Counted from the first letter of the stretch, positions 15,713 through 25,726 are shown. The stretch is 64,000 bases of DNA from Nocardia coubleae NBRC 108252 (GCF_001612805.1 NZ_BDBD01000010.1:124001-188000), one strand, 5' to 3'. The notes: a model not told the origin generated them from the letters alone. Numbers and translations are program-made.

Positions 15713-17200
15713 ATGTCCACGCAACACACCCGGCTCGGCGACCAGCCAGGGCCCGCCGATCCGGCGCTCGAACACACCCTGTTCGGGCATCCGATCGGGC
15801 TGACGAATCTGTTCGGCGTCGAGCTGTGGGAGCGTTTCTCCTTCTACGGCATGCTGACGATCCTCGGCTACTACCTGTACTACACCGCCGCGGACGGCGG
15901 ACTGGGGATCGCGCAGAGCACGGCGCTCGGCATCGTCGGCGCCTACGGCGGATTGGTATACCTCTCCACGGTCCTCGGCGGGTGGATTGCCGACCGGGTG
16001 CTGGGCATGGAACGCACCGTGTTCTACGGCGGTGTCGTGGTGATGGCGGGCCATCTCGCGCTGGCCGTGTTGCCCGGATTAGCCGGTGTCGGTGTGGGTT
16101 TGGTGCTCGTGGCACTCGGCAGCGGCGCGTTGAAGGCCAACGCCTCCTCGCTGCTCGGCACCCTCTACGCGCCCTCGGACGCGCGCGTGGACGGCGGCTT
16201 CACCCTCTTCTATCTCGGCATCAACATCGGCGCCTTCACCGGTCCGCTGCTCACGGGTCTGCTGCAGCGCGAATGGGGATTCCACGTCGGCTTCGGCGCG
16301 GCCGCGGTCGGCATGGCGCTCGGCCTGACCCAGTACGTGGTCTTCCGGCGCAACCTCGGTACGCACGGGCGTGAGGTCCCCAACCCGGTGACCCGTGCCG
16401 AGCTGCGGCCGGTGCTGACCGGCGTGGCCGTCGCCGCCGTGGCAGCGGGCCTGGCGATCTGGGCCGGGTGGATCACCCTCGACAATCTCTCCGATGTCAC
16501 CACCGGCGTCATCGTTGTCGCGTCCATCGCCTATTTCACGGTGATGCTCACGAGCGCGAAGGTGGAGCCGGTCGAACGCACCCGGGTGGTGGCGTTCATC
16601 CCGCTGTTCCTGGCCAACGCGGTGTTCTGGTCGCTGTTCCAGCAGATGTTCACCATGCTCGCGGTGTACTCCGACGAGCGTGTCGACTGGCGCATCTTCG
16701 GCTGGGAGGCTCCGGCCAGCTGGATCGGCTCGGTGGAACCGGTGTGGATCATCGCGCTCTCGCCGCTGTTCGCGCTGCTGTGGACCAAACTCGGTAACCG
16801 GGCGCCGAGCACACCGATCAAGTTCGCGCTCGGTGTCATCGGCATGGGTATCGCGTTCTGGTTGTTCGCGCTGCTGTCTGGCTTCGAGGGCAAAACCGTT
16901 CCGGTGCTCGCCGTGTTCGCCATCCTCGGCGGTTTCGCGGTCTCGGAATTGCTGCTGTCCCCGATCGGCCTCGCGGTGACAACGCACCTCGCGCCCGCCG
17001 CGTTCCGCTCCCAGATGATGGCGCTGTACTTCTTCTCGGTCGGCATCGGCACGTCGATGGCGGGCACGCTTGCCCGCTACTACAGCCCCGACAGCGAAGG
17101 CGTGTACTTCGGCGTCAGCGGTGCGGCCGCCATCGCGGCCGGACTCGTCGTCGCGGCCTGCGCGCCGTGGATCAAACGGCACATGCAGGGTGTGCACTGA
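15713..17200 (+). CDS. POT/PTR2 family peptide:proton symporter
   Basis: 495 aa with 12 or more transmembrane segments. The family motif ExxERFxYYG appears as ELWERFSFYG on helix 1. PTR2 signature 1 (GAYGGLVYLSTVLGGWIADRVLG) and signature 2 (FYLGINIGAFTGPLLTG) are both present. It would import di- and tripeptides with protons, similar to DtpT. ATG 15713 is selected from several; an in-frame ATG 54 bp upstream is possible. The amino-acid permease follows after 50 bp, suggesting a nutrient-uptake operon. Confidence 0.9.
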   Translation: MSTQHTRLGDQPGPADPALEHTLFGHPIGLTNLFGVELWERFSFYGMLTILGYYLYYTAADGGLGIAQSTALGIVGAYGGLVYLSTVLGGWIADRVLGMERTVFYGGVVVMAGHLALAVLPGLAGVGVGLVLVALGSGALKANASSLLGTLYAPSDARVDGGFTLFYLGINIGAFTGPLLTGLLQREWGFHVGFGAAAVGMALGLTQYVVFRRNLGTHGREVPNPVTRAELRPVLTGVAVAAVAAGLAIWAGWITLDNLSDVTTGVIVVASIAYFTVMLTSAKVEPVERTRVVAFIPLFLANAVFWSLFQQMFTMLAVYSDERVDWRIFGWEAPASWIGSVEPVWIIALSPLFALLWTKLGNRAPSTPIKFALGVIGMGIAFWLFALLSGFEGKTVPVLAVFAILGGFAVSELLLSPIGLAVTTHLAPAAFRSQMMALYFFSVGIGTSMAGTLARYYSPDSEGVYFGVSGAAAIAAGLVVAACAPWIKRHMQGVH

Positions 17201-17250
17201 CCCGCCGGGGTAACTCTTCTCACAACGTTCGCATGCAGAAGGAGAACAAC

Positions 17251-18747
<1,497 letters not shown>

Positions 18748-18770
18748 CCAGCGACGATAGCTCCCCGGCC

Positions 18771-18805
18771 CGGATCGGCGCGCTCCCCCGCGACACGCCG
18801 ATCCG
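18771..18805 (+). terminator. Hairpin terminator after the permease
   Basis: A 10-bp perfect stem (18771-18780 with 18796-18805, 15-nt loop) lies 23 bp after the permease stop and ahead of the tRNA promoter region. The next 59 bp include TAGGCT (18849-18854), a possible tRNA -10 element. Confidence 0.6.
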
Positions 18806-18864
18806 ACCGGGTCTACCGCCAAAATTCCGGTACACCCGTACGAGTCGCTAGGCTGTCGGCGGAC

Positions 18865-18938
18865 GCCCCTATAGCCCAATTGGCAGAGGCAGCGGACTTA
18901 AAATCCGTCGAGTCTGGGTTCGAGTCCCAGTGGGGGCA
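18865..18938 (+). tRNA. tRNA-Leu (anticodon UAA)
   Basis: 74 nt folding as a cloverleaf: acceptor 18865-18871 with 18931-18937, anticodon stem GCGGA/TCCGT, loop CTTAAAA with anticodon TAA at 34-36, T arm CTGGG-TTCGAGT-CCCAG and discriminator A. Anticodon UAA reads the UUA leucine codon, rare in this GC-rich genome. The variable region is only about five bases, unlike the long arm usual for leucine tRNAs. CCA is not encoded. About 205 bp between this gene and the next CDS show nothing else recognisable. Confidence 0.88.
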
Positions 18939-19143
18939 CTTCGGTGCTGTTGGGTGGTGCCTTGACGTGCTCGTTCATGATCAGCTCGCCTGTCCAGTCC
19001 GCAGTGAGCCCGCAGGGCTCGCACGCCCCCGTCCATCGCGCCCTACCGATGAGACAGGAGACTCGCGGTCGGCGCCGAGCGCTGCGTGCGGGAGTCGGTG
19101 AAATCAGGTTGCTCGTGCCGGTCGGTGCGGGAATACTCCGCCC

Positions 19144-19842
19144 GTGGCGACTTTCGCAGAATTCGACCGGCGCAATTACCGGACCGTCGATGCCGTCACA
19201 GGATACGACGGGTGGGCAGCCACCTACGAGCAAACCGTGATGGACGAGATGGATCTCGCACTGCTGGAACGGCTGCGCCGTCCGGAGTGGGGGCGGGTGC
19301 GGCGGGCGGCCGATCTCGGCTGTGGGACCGGACGGACCGGAGGCTGGCTGCGGGGGCAGGGGATCACGCACATCGACGGGGTCGACGCGAGCGCGGGGAT
19401 GCTGGAGCGCGCCGAGGTCCGAGGCGCGCACACGTCGCTGCGGCGACGCGACGTGCGCGACACCGGACTGCCCGACGACACCTACGACCTGGTGATCGCA
19501 TCGCTGATCGATGAGCACCTGCCCGAGCTGGCACCGTTCTACGCCGAGGCGGGGCGGCTGGCCGCGCCGGACGCCCACTGCGTGGTGGTCAGTTATCACC
19601 CGCAGTTCATGATGGTGACCGGCATGCCGACCCACTACACCAGCGGGTCCGGGGAGCCGGTGGCGATCAGCACCCACCTGCATCTGATCAGCGAGCACGT
19701 CACCGCGGCGACCGCAGCGGGCTGGACGCTGACCGCGATGGCCGAGGCGTTGGTGGACGACCGCTGGCTGGAGCGCAAACCGAAGTGGGCCGACCTGCGC
19801 GGCCACCCGTTCACCATGGCGACGGTCTGGTCCCGGCCGTGA
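19144..19842 (+). CDS. Class I SAM-dependent methyltransferase
   Basis: 232 aa with DLGCGTGRTGGWL (SAM motif I), GVDASAGML (motif II) and YDLVIASLIDEHLPEL (motif IV region). This is the Methyltransf_11/25 type acting on small molecules. The substrate is unknown and the neighbours give no clue. The GTG start gives MATFAEFDRRNYRTVDAVTGYDGWA; no strong ribosome-binding site is seen. The family assignment is firm, the function is not. Confidence 0.8.
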   Translation: MATFAEFDRRNYRTVDAVTGYDGWAATYEQTVMDEMDLALLERLRRPEWGRVRRAADLGCGTGRTGGWLRGQGITHIDGVDASAGMLERAEVRGAHTSLRRRDVRDTGLPDDTYDLVIASLIDEHLPELAPFYAEAGRLAAPDAHCVVVSYHPQFMMVTGMPTHYTSGSGEPVAISTHLHLISEHVTAATAAGWTLTAMAEALVDDRWLERKPKWADLRGHPFTMATVWSRP

Positions 19843-19929
19843 CCGCGTCACCGTGGAACAGGTTGTCCAGCAACGCCGTTCCGATGTTTCGGCGCCGAGC
19901 GGGACGGCGACGGCTGCGCCGTGTCAGGT

Positions 19930-20003
19930 TCAACCGCCGGTGATGTCGGCGGGCAGGAACATCGCGCCGAGTTGGGTGGCGATGGCGTAGGTGACGAGGC
20001 GCC
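19930..20003 (-). pseudogene. Remnant of a TetR-family gene (C-terminal end)
   Basis: On the minus strand this stretch reads TYAIATQLGAMFLPADITGG-stop. It is nearly identical to the C-terminus of the intact TetR gene at 22569-23219, including DNA-level identity from the stop codon inward for about 60 bp; a six-base deletion then separates the copies. No intact frame continues upstream. It looks like the leftover of a duplication or recombination. The remaining bases from 19843 to 20143 hold no other gene I can support. Confidence 0.7.
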
Positions 20004-20143
20004 GTTCTGCGGGTTCCGCGACTCGGTATCCGCCGACCATCGAACTCGAGCGAGGACGGGTGGTGCGGATCACGCTGGGTTTCGGTGGTTGTGCGGCGTA
20101 GCTTCAGCCGAAAGCGAATCGCGGGCACGAAGGGGTGTTGACG

Positions 20144-20692
20144 ATGCGGGTGATCGGGCGGATTCGGGGGTATGCCACGGTGGTTCGGCGGGCTCGCCGG
20201 CATCGGGGGGACCTGGTCGGGTGGCTGGGGCGGCGACCGCAGATCGGGGTGGCGACCGCGGGGTACGAGACGGCGTTGTTGTTCAGCAACAAGCTCGATC
20301 CTCGGCTCAAAGAACTCGCCGAGCTCAAAACGGCGGGGCTGGTGGCCTGTCAGTTCTGTCTCGATATCGGGTCGGCGCTGGCGCATACGAGTGGGTTGAG
20401 CGAGCGGCAGATCACCGATCTGCCTCGCTATCGCACAAGTGACGCCTACAGCGAGTTGGAGAAATTGGTGATCGCGTTCGCCGAGGCGATGACGGTGACG
20501 CCCGCGGTGGACATCGACGAATTACGGGCAGACCTGCTCACCCATCTGACGAAAGCGCAGCTCATCGAACTCGCCGCGACTATCGCCTGGGAGAACCAGC
20601 GGGCCCGCCTCAATCAAGGGCTCGGGGTGCAGCCGACCGGGATGGCAGACGGCCTGGCATGCGCGATGCCGGAGCGCCCACACACTCCGTGA
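20144..20692 (+). CDS. AhpD/carboxymuconolactone-decarboxylase-like protein
   Basis: 182 aa, all helical. The core reads LDPRLKELAELKTAGLVACQFCLDIGSALA, matching the CMD/AhpD family with its redox C-x-x-C (CQFC). The usual His four residues after the second Cys (CxxCxxxH) is replaced (CLDIG), so classical AhpD peroxidase partner chemistry is uncertain. ATG 20144 is favoured by GAAGGGG eight bases upstream. It lies beside the TetR remnant and may once have been under its control. Confidence 0.75.
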   Translation: MRVIGRIRGYATVVRRARRHRGDLVGWLGRRPQIGVATAGYETALLFSNKLDPRLKELAELKTAGLVACQFCLDIGSALAHTSGLSERQITDLPRYRTSDAYSELEKLVIAFAEAMTVTPAVDIDELRADLLTHLTKAQLIELAATIAWENQRARLNQGLGVQPTGMADGLACAMPERPHTP

Positions 20693-20706
20693 TCGCAGCA
20701 AGTTCC

Positions 20707-21504
20707 CTATGTTCCGGCCGCCCTAGTCCAGCTGGCTACGACGAAACCTCGGTCATGGGAAGCCAAATCGGATAGCACGTGACCGGCGAGTTCTTGGCCT
20801 TCGGCCGCGCCGGCCAGAACTTGCCACGCTGCTCGTCCGGTGGCCTTCAGCGTCTGCGATTCCACGGGGTCCAGTTGGTTGAGGGCGGTGGTATCCACTT
20901 GGGCGAAGGCCCTTGTGAGGGCGCCGTTGTATTCGGCTGCTCGGATTGCCGTGTGAGTGGTCGGCTGTTCGCGTGGCGCGGCCTCCCCGACGACGAGCAT
21001 TGTCACATTGGCCTCCTGTGCGGCCAGGTCCTTTCCGAGTGCCGCACACTCACTCGGCGAGGCGTCAGACGAAATCGATTGATACGCAATTCTTTTGATG
21101 AAGACGCCGGGCGGGGCGTGCGCAGTGGCGAGCCATACCCCGACCGACAAGGACAGCGGAAGTGGCCGCGAAGACAAGTCGTCCCGGCACCAAGCGATAT
21201 CCCAGTCCCAAGCGATGCCGTGATGCCGAAGGCTGCCGAATGCGTTGGCCGGATCGGATGCGGTTGTCGTGTCGTCGCATCCGACAATCACCAAGAGGCC
21301 GGGCAGAGTTGGATCGGACAGAAACTCCTCGGACCGACCCACAGCCCAACCGTCGGCCTCGTTGCCGAACTTGGGCACCCTGAGCCGCCGGACCGACTCG
21401 ATACACGCCGCACGTAACCCATCCAGTTCAGCGGCTGCAGCGCCTCCCACTGCGGGTATGAGTGCGGGCGGGTGCGGGCAGACAGCGGCCGATATCAGCG
21501 GCAC
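20707..21504 (-). CDS. LigB-like (class III extradiol dioxygenase fold) protein
   Basis: 265 aa. It begins PLISAAVCPHPPALIPAVGG and continues ELDGLRAACIESVRRL, the pattern of the actinobacterial class III extradiol dioxygenase subunit B-like family (compare M. tuberculosis Rv2728c). The His in CPHPP and the late Asp/His residues might bind metal, but ring-cleavage activity has not been shown for this branch as far as I know. The start at 21504 is chosen since AGGAG lies five bases upstream; GTG 21510 overlaps that site. Base composition is less GC-rich than its neighbours. Confidence 0.65.
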   Translation of the reverse strand: MPLISAAVCPHPPALIPAVGGAAAAELDGLRAACIESVRRLRVPKFGNEADGWAVGRSEEFLSDPTLPGLLVIVGCDDTTTASDPANAFGSLRHHGIAWDWDIAWCRDDLSSRPLPLSLSVGVWLATAHAPPGVFIKRIAYQSISSDASPSECAALGKDLAAQEANVTMLVVGEAAPREQPTTHTAIRAAEYNGALTRAFAQVDTTALNQLDPVESQTLKATGRAAWQVLAGAAEGQELAGHVLSDLASHDRGFVVASWTRAAGT

Positions 21505-21568
21505 GGGCACTCCTGACGATCTTGGTTACCACCACTGTGGCACGCCGGATTGCACAGGGCCCGCGCTC

Positions 21569-21601
21569 GTGTCTCCGCCGACACAAGATCGGCGGAGACA
21601 C
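21569..21601 (-). terminator. Hairpin terminator after the alpha/beta hydrolase
   Basis: A 13-bp perfect stem (21569-21581 with 21589-21601, 7-nt loop) lies 59 bp past the stop of the minus-strand hydrolase gene and upstream of the LigB-like gene, so it would separate their transcripts. Confidence 0.8.
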
Positions 21602-21659
21602 TTCCGCACGACGGGTTACTCGAGCGCCCTCACGCCGCGCATGCCGTTGACAGCCGACA

Positions 21660-22394
21660 TCACGTCAGGTGCCGGGTGAAGAAACGGCCCGCCTCCGCCC
21701 CGGCGTACGGCGGAACGCCGGTGTGCCCGCCCATATTGGCGTTCAGTGCCTTCTCCGCGGAACCGAAGGCGTCGAACAGGTCGAGGGACCTTTGGCGGTC
21801 GTTTCCTTCGTCGTCCCATTGCAGCAGGACGTGCAGCGGAATTTTGACGTTGCGGGCTTCCTCGAGGATGGCGCGTGGCACGAAGCTGCCGGCGAACAGG
21901 ACGGCGGCGGCGATGCGTGGCTCGACGGCTGCCAGTCGGGTGCCGATGGAGATGACTCCGCCCGAGTAGCCGACCGGGCCACTGATTTCGGGCAGGGCGA
22001 GGAGGGCGTCCAGGGCGGCTTGCCACTCCGGGACAGCCTCGTCGACCAGCGGGAGGATGAGCCGGTCGACGATCTCGTCGGCGACAGGCCCACCGGCCGC
22101 CAGCGCCCGGCGCAGGTCGGCGAGGGCCTGATCGGCGGCGGCCGAACGGGGGCGGTCACCGCTGCCGGGGAGTTCGATGGTGGCCGCGGCGTAGCCTGCC
22201 GCCACGGTGGGCCGGACCCGGGCGAGCAGGCGCGGGTACGCGTTGCGCAGGCCGATCGGAGGAGGGCCTACCAGGATCAGGGGCGTCGGCGTGGGGACAG
22301 ACGCCGGCGTCCACAGAATTCCGGGGATGTCGCCGAGGAGGAATTCGCGTTCGAGGATGTCGTCGTCGAGGCGTTGTTCGGTAATGAATCGCAC
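21660..22394 (-). CDS. Alpha/beta hydrolase
   Basis: 244 aa. The nucleophile elbow is GYSGG (Ser about residue 145). A strand with LILVGPPPIG near residue 40 gives the oxyanion region, and the C-terminal GGHTGVP supplies the probable catalytic His. The size and WDDEGNDRQ motif resemble dienelactone-hydrolase-like or TAP-like esterases. Substrate unknown. Its start lies 174 bp downstream of the TetR stop on the same strand; that gap holds no other gene. Confidence 0.75.
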   Translation of the reverse strand: MRFITEQRLDDDILEREFLLGDIPGILWTPASVPTPTPLILVGPPPIGLRNAYPRLLARVRPTVAAGYAAATIELPGSGDRPRSAAADQALADLRRALAAGGPVADEIVDRLILPLVDEAVPEWQAALDALLALPEISGPVGYSGGVISIGTRLAAVEPRIAAAVLFAGSFVPRAILEEARNVKIPLHVLLQWDDEGNDRQRSLDLFDAFGSAEKALNANMGGHTGVPPYAGAEAGRFFTRHLT

Positions 22395-22568
22395 GGTCGT
22401 GCCTTTCGGGAGTGCTGTTGATCGGCGCTCCCGGACGACCTATCGCCCGACCGTGACTCCAGTGGAGAGCACCCATGTCGATACTGCGTTCACGGGTACC
22501 ACCTCCTCGTCCACTGTCACGGAATTCGTGAAAGGTAGCAGTGGGTGCCGTCGTTCGCCAACGGATTT

Positions 22569-23219
22569 TCAACCGCCGATGATGTCCGCGGGCAGGAACA
22601 TGGCGCCGAGTTGGGTGGCGATGGCGTAGGTGTGTTCGACGAGGCGGGCGGCGTCGACGTCGATGGCACCGGTGCGCCAGGCGGTGAGTAGTTCGATGAA
22701 GCCGCCGATGCCTGCCAGGGTGCTCATGCGCACGGCGGTTTCGTCGGCGTCGGGGCGTAGATGGGGCCAGGCGGCGGCGAGCAGGAGGTCGGTGGCGTCG
22801 GTGAGCATGGCTTTGCGGCGTTGTTCGAGGACGGCGCTGCCCGCGTGGTCGGCGAGCAGGATGCGGGCCCGGCCACGCAGGTCGGTCTGCAGTTCGACGG
22901 CGCGGGCGATGGCGGCGCGCAGGATTTCCAGGGGGGCGCGGTCGGCATTGTCGGCCAGGATGGTCGCCAGGTCGGCGAAGACCTCCGCGCACACTTCGTC
23001 CCACACCACGGCGAGCAGGTCGTCGCGGTCGGTGAAGTTCTCGTAGAAGTAGCGGTCGTTGAGCGCGGCCCGCTGGCAGACGCCACGCATCGTCACCGCG
23101 GCCCATCCGCTGTCGAGCCAGATCTCGAGGGCCGCCGCGATCAGGTCGGCGCGGCGCTGTGCCCTGCGCTCTTCGGCGGTGCGGCCGCCCCAGGTCCGGG
23201 CCGGTGCGCGCACATCCAT
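22569..23219 (-). CDS. TetR-family regulator
   Basis: 216 aa. N-terminal HTH (about residues 18-65): RRADLIAAALEIWLDSGWAAVTMRGVCQRAALNDRYFYENFTDRDDLL, with the F-Y-x-x-F recognition helix end. The C-terminal domain is all-helical. It is divergent from the SDR gene, with only about 100 bp between, so it most likely represses the SDR-diiron-monooxygenase operon and itself. ATG 23219 is chosen over an upstream TTG. A partial copy of its 3' end lies at 19930-20003. Confidence 0.88.
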   Translation of the reverse strand: MDVRAPARTWGGRTAEERRAQRRADLIAAALEIWLDSGWAAVTMRGVCQRAALNDRYFYENFTDRDDLLAVVWDEVCAEVFADLATILADNADRAPLEILRAAIARAVELQTDLRGRARILLADHAGSAVLEQRRKAMLTDATDLLLAAAWPHLRPDADETAVRMSTLAGIGGFIELLTAWRTGAIDVDAARLVEHTYAIATQLGAMFLPADIIGG

Positions 23220-23250
23220 GGTTGACAAAGTACTCCGTCACGCGCCTAAT

Positions 23251-23287
23251 TGGTGTCAGGTGCGGCCAATGGTGGCAGATGACACCA
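23251..23287. promoter_or_regulatory. Candidate TetR operator between tetR and SDR genes
   Basis: An 8-bp perfect inverted repeat TGGTGTCA (23251-23258) and TGACACCA (23280-23287) spans 37 bp in the short divergent intergenic region. It is the most symmetrical element there. The spacing is wider than for most TetR dimers, so two dimers or a looped arrangement may be needed. Confidence 0.4.
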
Positions 23288-23321
23288 GTTCGGACCGGAC
23301 CGGTTGAACCAGGGAGTCGCC

Positions 23322-24149
23322 ATGCGCCTGTTTCGTCGTCGTCGAACCGAACACGCCGATGCGGTGGTCACCGGCGCGGGCAGCGGCATCGGCCGCGCAT
23401 TCGCCGTGGAACTGGGCGGTCGCGGCGCGCGGGTGGTGTGCTCCGACATCGACGCCGACCGGGCCGCCGAGACCGCCGTGCTGGTGGAGAACGCGGGTGG
23501 CAAGGCCGTCGGCGCCCGCTGCGATGTCACCGCGATCGACGAGGTCACCGCGCTGGCCACCCTCGCGCAGGACTGGTTCGGTGGTGCGCCGAGCCTGGTC
23601 GTGAACAATGCCGGGATCGGTGCGGGCGGGCCGCCGGTCGGCGAGTTCACCCTCGACGACTGGGAACGCACCCTTGCGGTGAACCTGTGGGGAGTCATCA
23701 ACGGCTGCCACGTCTTCACGCCGATCCTGCGTGCGGCGGGGCGTGGAACGGTGGTCAATGTCGCCTCCGCCGCCGCCTTCGGCGCGGCACCACGGATGGC
23801 CGCCTACAACGTGAGCAAGGCGGGGGTGCTCGCGCTGTCGGAGACGATGGCGGCCGAGCTGGCCGGGACCGGCGTCGGCGTGACGGTGCTCTGTCCCACG
23901 GCCGTGAAAACCGGGATCCTGCGGTCGGATTCGCCGCTGGACGGCACCGCCGAACGCCTCGGCGGATCGCTCCTGCGGTGGACGGGCCGCGCGCCCGCGA
24001 GTATCGCGAAGACCACCCTCGACGCCGTCGACCGTGGCGATCTCTATGTGGTCCCGCAACTGGAGGCCAAAGTGCTGTGGCAGGCCAAACGCTTGATGCC
24101 CGCCACCTACACCCGTTCGGCGGGCCTGCTGGAGCGGGTCGTGCGCTGA
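23322..24149 (+). CDS. Short-chain dehydrogenase/reductase
   Basis: 275 aa Rossmann enzyme: GAGSGIGRAF (cofactor loop), NNAG, a catalytic Ser in VASAAAFG and Y-N-V-S-K (YxxxK). An Asp (CSDIDADRA) at the end of strand 2 suggests NAD rather than NADP. It would oxidise or reduce an alcohol/ketone. ATG 23322 is preferred, with GGGAG upstream. First gene of a tightly packed operon with a diiron protein and a Baeyer-Villiger-type monooxygenase, so it likely interconverts the alcohol and ketone used by that enzyme. Confidence 0.88.
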   Translation: MRLFRRRRTEHADAVVTGAGSGIGRAFAVELGGRGARVVCSDIDADRAAETAVLVENAGGKAVGARCDVTAIDEVTALATLAQDWFGGAPSLVVNNAGIGAGGPPVGEFTLDDWERTLAVNLWGVINGCHVFTPILRAAGRGTVVNVASAAAFGAAPRMAAYNVSKAGVLALSETMAAELAGTGVGVTVLCPTAVKTGILRSDSPLDGTAERLGGSLLRWTGRAPASIAKTTLDAVDRGDLYVVPQLEAKVLWQAKRLMPATYTRSAGLLERVVR

Positions 24150-24171
24150 ACCGACCGGAAGGAGACGGACA

Positions 24172-25095
24172 ATGACGTTCGCCTATCCCGACATGCTCGC
24201 CACCGTGCGGGCCAAGCAATGGGCCCTGGCCGATATCGACTGGGACGCACCGGGTGCCGAGCTGATCACCGACGAGCAGCGGCCACGACTCGCCGCGTTC
24301 ATGTCCGATCTGGTGTGGATCGAACACGTCGGCGCCCGTGGTTTCGCCGCGCTGGTCCAGCAGGCGCCACCGGGTGCGCTGCGCGAGATCTACCGGCACT
24401 TCCACGCCGAGGAGCAGAAGCACGCCAATGCCGAGCTGGCGCTGATGCGCCGCTGGGGCATGCTCGACGGCGACGCGATGCCGGTGCCCAACAAGAACAT
24501 TCGCCTGGTGATCAGCTGGCTCGATCGCTATGCCGAACACCTGAGCCTGCCCGTCCTCGGCACCGTCATCCCGTCCTTGGAGACGGCGCTGGACGGCGCG
24601 CTGGTGAAGTTCCTGCTCGACGAGGTCGACGACCCGGTGTGCCACGAGGTGTTCCGCCACATCAACAGCGACGAGTCCCGGCACCTGGCCGTCGGCTTCC
24701 AGGTGCTCGAGCAGCTCGGCGCGGGACCGCTGCGCAAGATCGCCATCGAGACAGCGGGTTTCGCGGCGCGTCCGTCTTTCGTACTCGGCGCGCTGCTCTA
24801 CGCACCGCTGTTGTCGCGGATGGCAGCCAATATCGTGGCGCTCGGTCTGGACGAGGAAAAGCTGTGGAACGCGGTGCGGCGCTACGAGACCGTCGGCGAG
24901 CGCAGCCCGCGGATCCGGCGGCTGCCGCTCTATCACGTGGTGCGGTTGCATGCCAAGGCGACGATCGACCACCGGCAGCCGTTCCAGTTGCTCGCCGATG
25001 TGTCCAGTGCCTGTATCGACAGGTTCCCGGTCCGGGTGCTCGGTCACCGTCCGTCGTGGGTCCGCGAGCTCACCTACGAACCGGTCGCGAAATGA
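24172..25095 (+). CDS. Ferritin-like diiron protein
   Basis: 307 aa, helical. A complete set of diiron ligands can be read: E51, E81-x-x-H84 (HAEEQKH), E137 (SLETALDG) and E168-x-x-H171 (SDESRH), the two-times ExxH arrangement of ferritin-like oxidases and oxygenases. It could be an oxygenase or desaturase acting with the operon's flavoproteins. It starts 22 bp after the SDR with GGAGA upstream, and its stop overlaps the next start (ATGA). Substrate unknown; family call from ligands and fold pattern only. Confidence 0.75.
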   Translation: MTFAYPDMLATVRAKQWALADIDWDAPGAELITDEQRPRLAAFMSDLVWIEHVGARGFAALVQQAPPGALREIYRHFHAEEQKHANAELALMRRWGMLDGDAMPVPNKNIRLVISWLDRYAEHLSLPVLGTVIPSLETALDGALVKFLLDEVDDPVCHEVFRHINSDESRHLAVGFQVLEQLGAGPLRKIAIETAGFAARPSFVLGALLYAPLLSRMAANIVALGLDEEKLWNAVRRYETVGERSPRIRRLPLYHVVRLHAKATIDHRQPFQLLADVSSACIDRFPVRVLGHRPSWVRELTYEPVAK

Positions 25096-25658
25096 TCGGG
25101 CTCCCCGGCACATTCGACGGCCGGATCGTGCACCACCGCGAATTCCATCCGCGCCGGGAGTTCACCGGCGAGCGGGTGGCGATCATCGGTTCCGGCGCGG
25201 CAGCGGCACGACTACTGCCCGGCATCGCGGCCGAGGCGGCGCGGGTGACGGTGTTCCAGACCGAGGCCGTCTGGATCGTGCCGCGCGCACCCCTGCCGCC
25301 CGCTGCCCTGCGGCACGCGCCGGATGGTCTGGTGCGGCTCGTCGCGCGCGCCAATCTCTTTTGGCAAGTGCGCGATTCGTGGTTGCGGTACCGGCTCACA
25401 CCCGACGACGACGCGGGCGTCGCGGTGCACGACAGCTACTACCGCACGCTGCGACAACCACACTGCCGGCTGGTCACCTGGCCGATCGCACGGCTCGCCC
25501 CGCTCGGCGTGCGCACAGTCGACGGCATCGAACACCGGGTCGACACCATCGTCTTCGCCGACGACTCCCACCACGTCGTGCGCACCATCGGCCGCGGTCA
25601 CCATCTGCCCGCGACAGCCGCCAGAGTCGGCGCGGCCGACAGAAAGGAATCAGCGTGA
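25092..25658 (+). CDS. Truncated monooxygenase-like flavoprotein (NADP-binding part)
   Basis: 188 aa. It starts directly at FDGRIVHHREFHP (residues 8-20), a Baeyer-Villiger-type fingerprint (FxGxxxHxxxF/W-H-P), followed by GERVAIIGSGAAAARLLP, the second Rossmann loop, and VTVFQTEAVWIVPR. The N-terminal FAD domain found in the full enzyme two genes downstream is missing altogether. The frame is intact with ATGA and GTGA overlaps at both ends, which argues for a maintained gene rather than random decay. It may be an auxiliary subunit or a degenerate paralogue. Confidence 0.6.
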   Translation: MIGLPGTFDGRIVHHREFHPRREFTGERVAIIGSGAAAARLLPGIAAEAARVTVFQTEAVWIVPRAPLPPAALRHAPDGLVRLVARANLFWQVRDSWLRYRLTPDDDAGVAVHDSYYRTLRQPHCRLVTWPIARLAPLGVRTVDGIEHRVDTIVFADDSHHVVRTIGRGHHLPATAARVGAADRKESA

Positions 25659-25726
25659 GCGAGCGAACCAGCTACCTGCGCACCGTGCGAACAGCACGGC
25701 CGAATCTCGGTGAGGCAGCGGCATGA
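25655..25726 (+). CDS. Coupled micro-ORF (23 aa)
   Basis: GTG at 25655 overlaps the previous stop (GTGA) and its own stop overlaps the next ATG (ATGA). The peptide is MSERTSYLRTVRTARPNLGEAAA, basic and without a hydrophobic segment. It may only serve to pass ribosomes to the monooxygenase gene, or be a real small protein. No family recognised. Confidence 0.35.
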   Translation: MSERTSYLRTVRTARPNLGEAAA

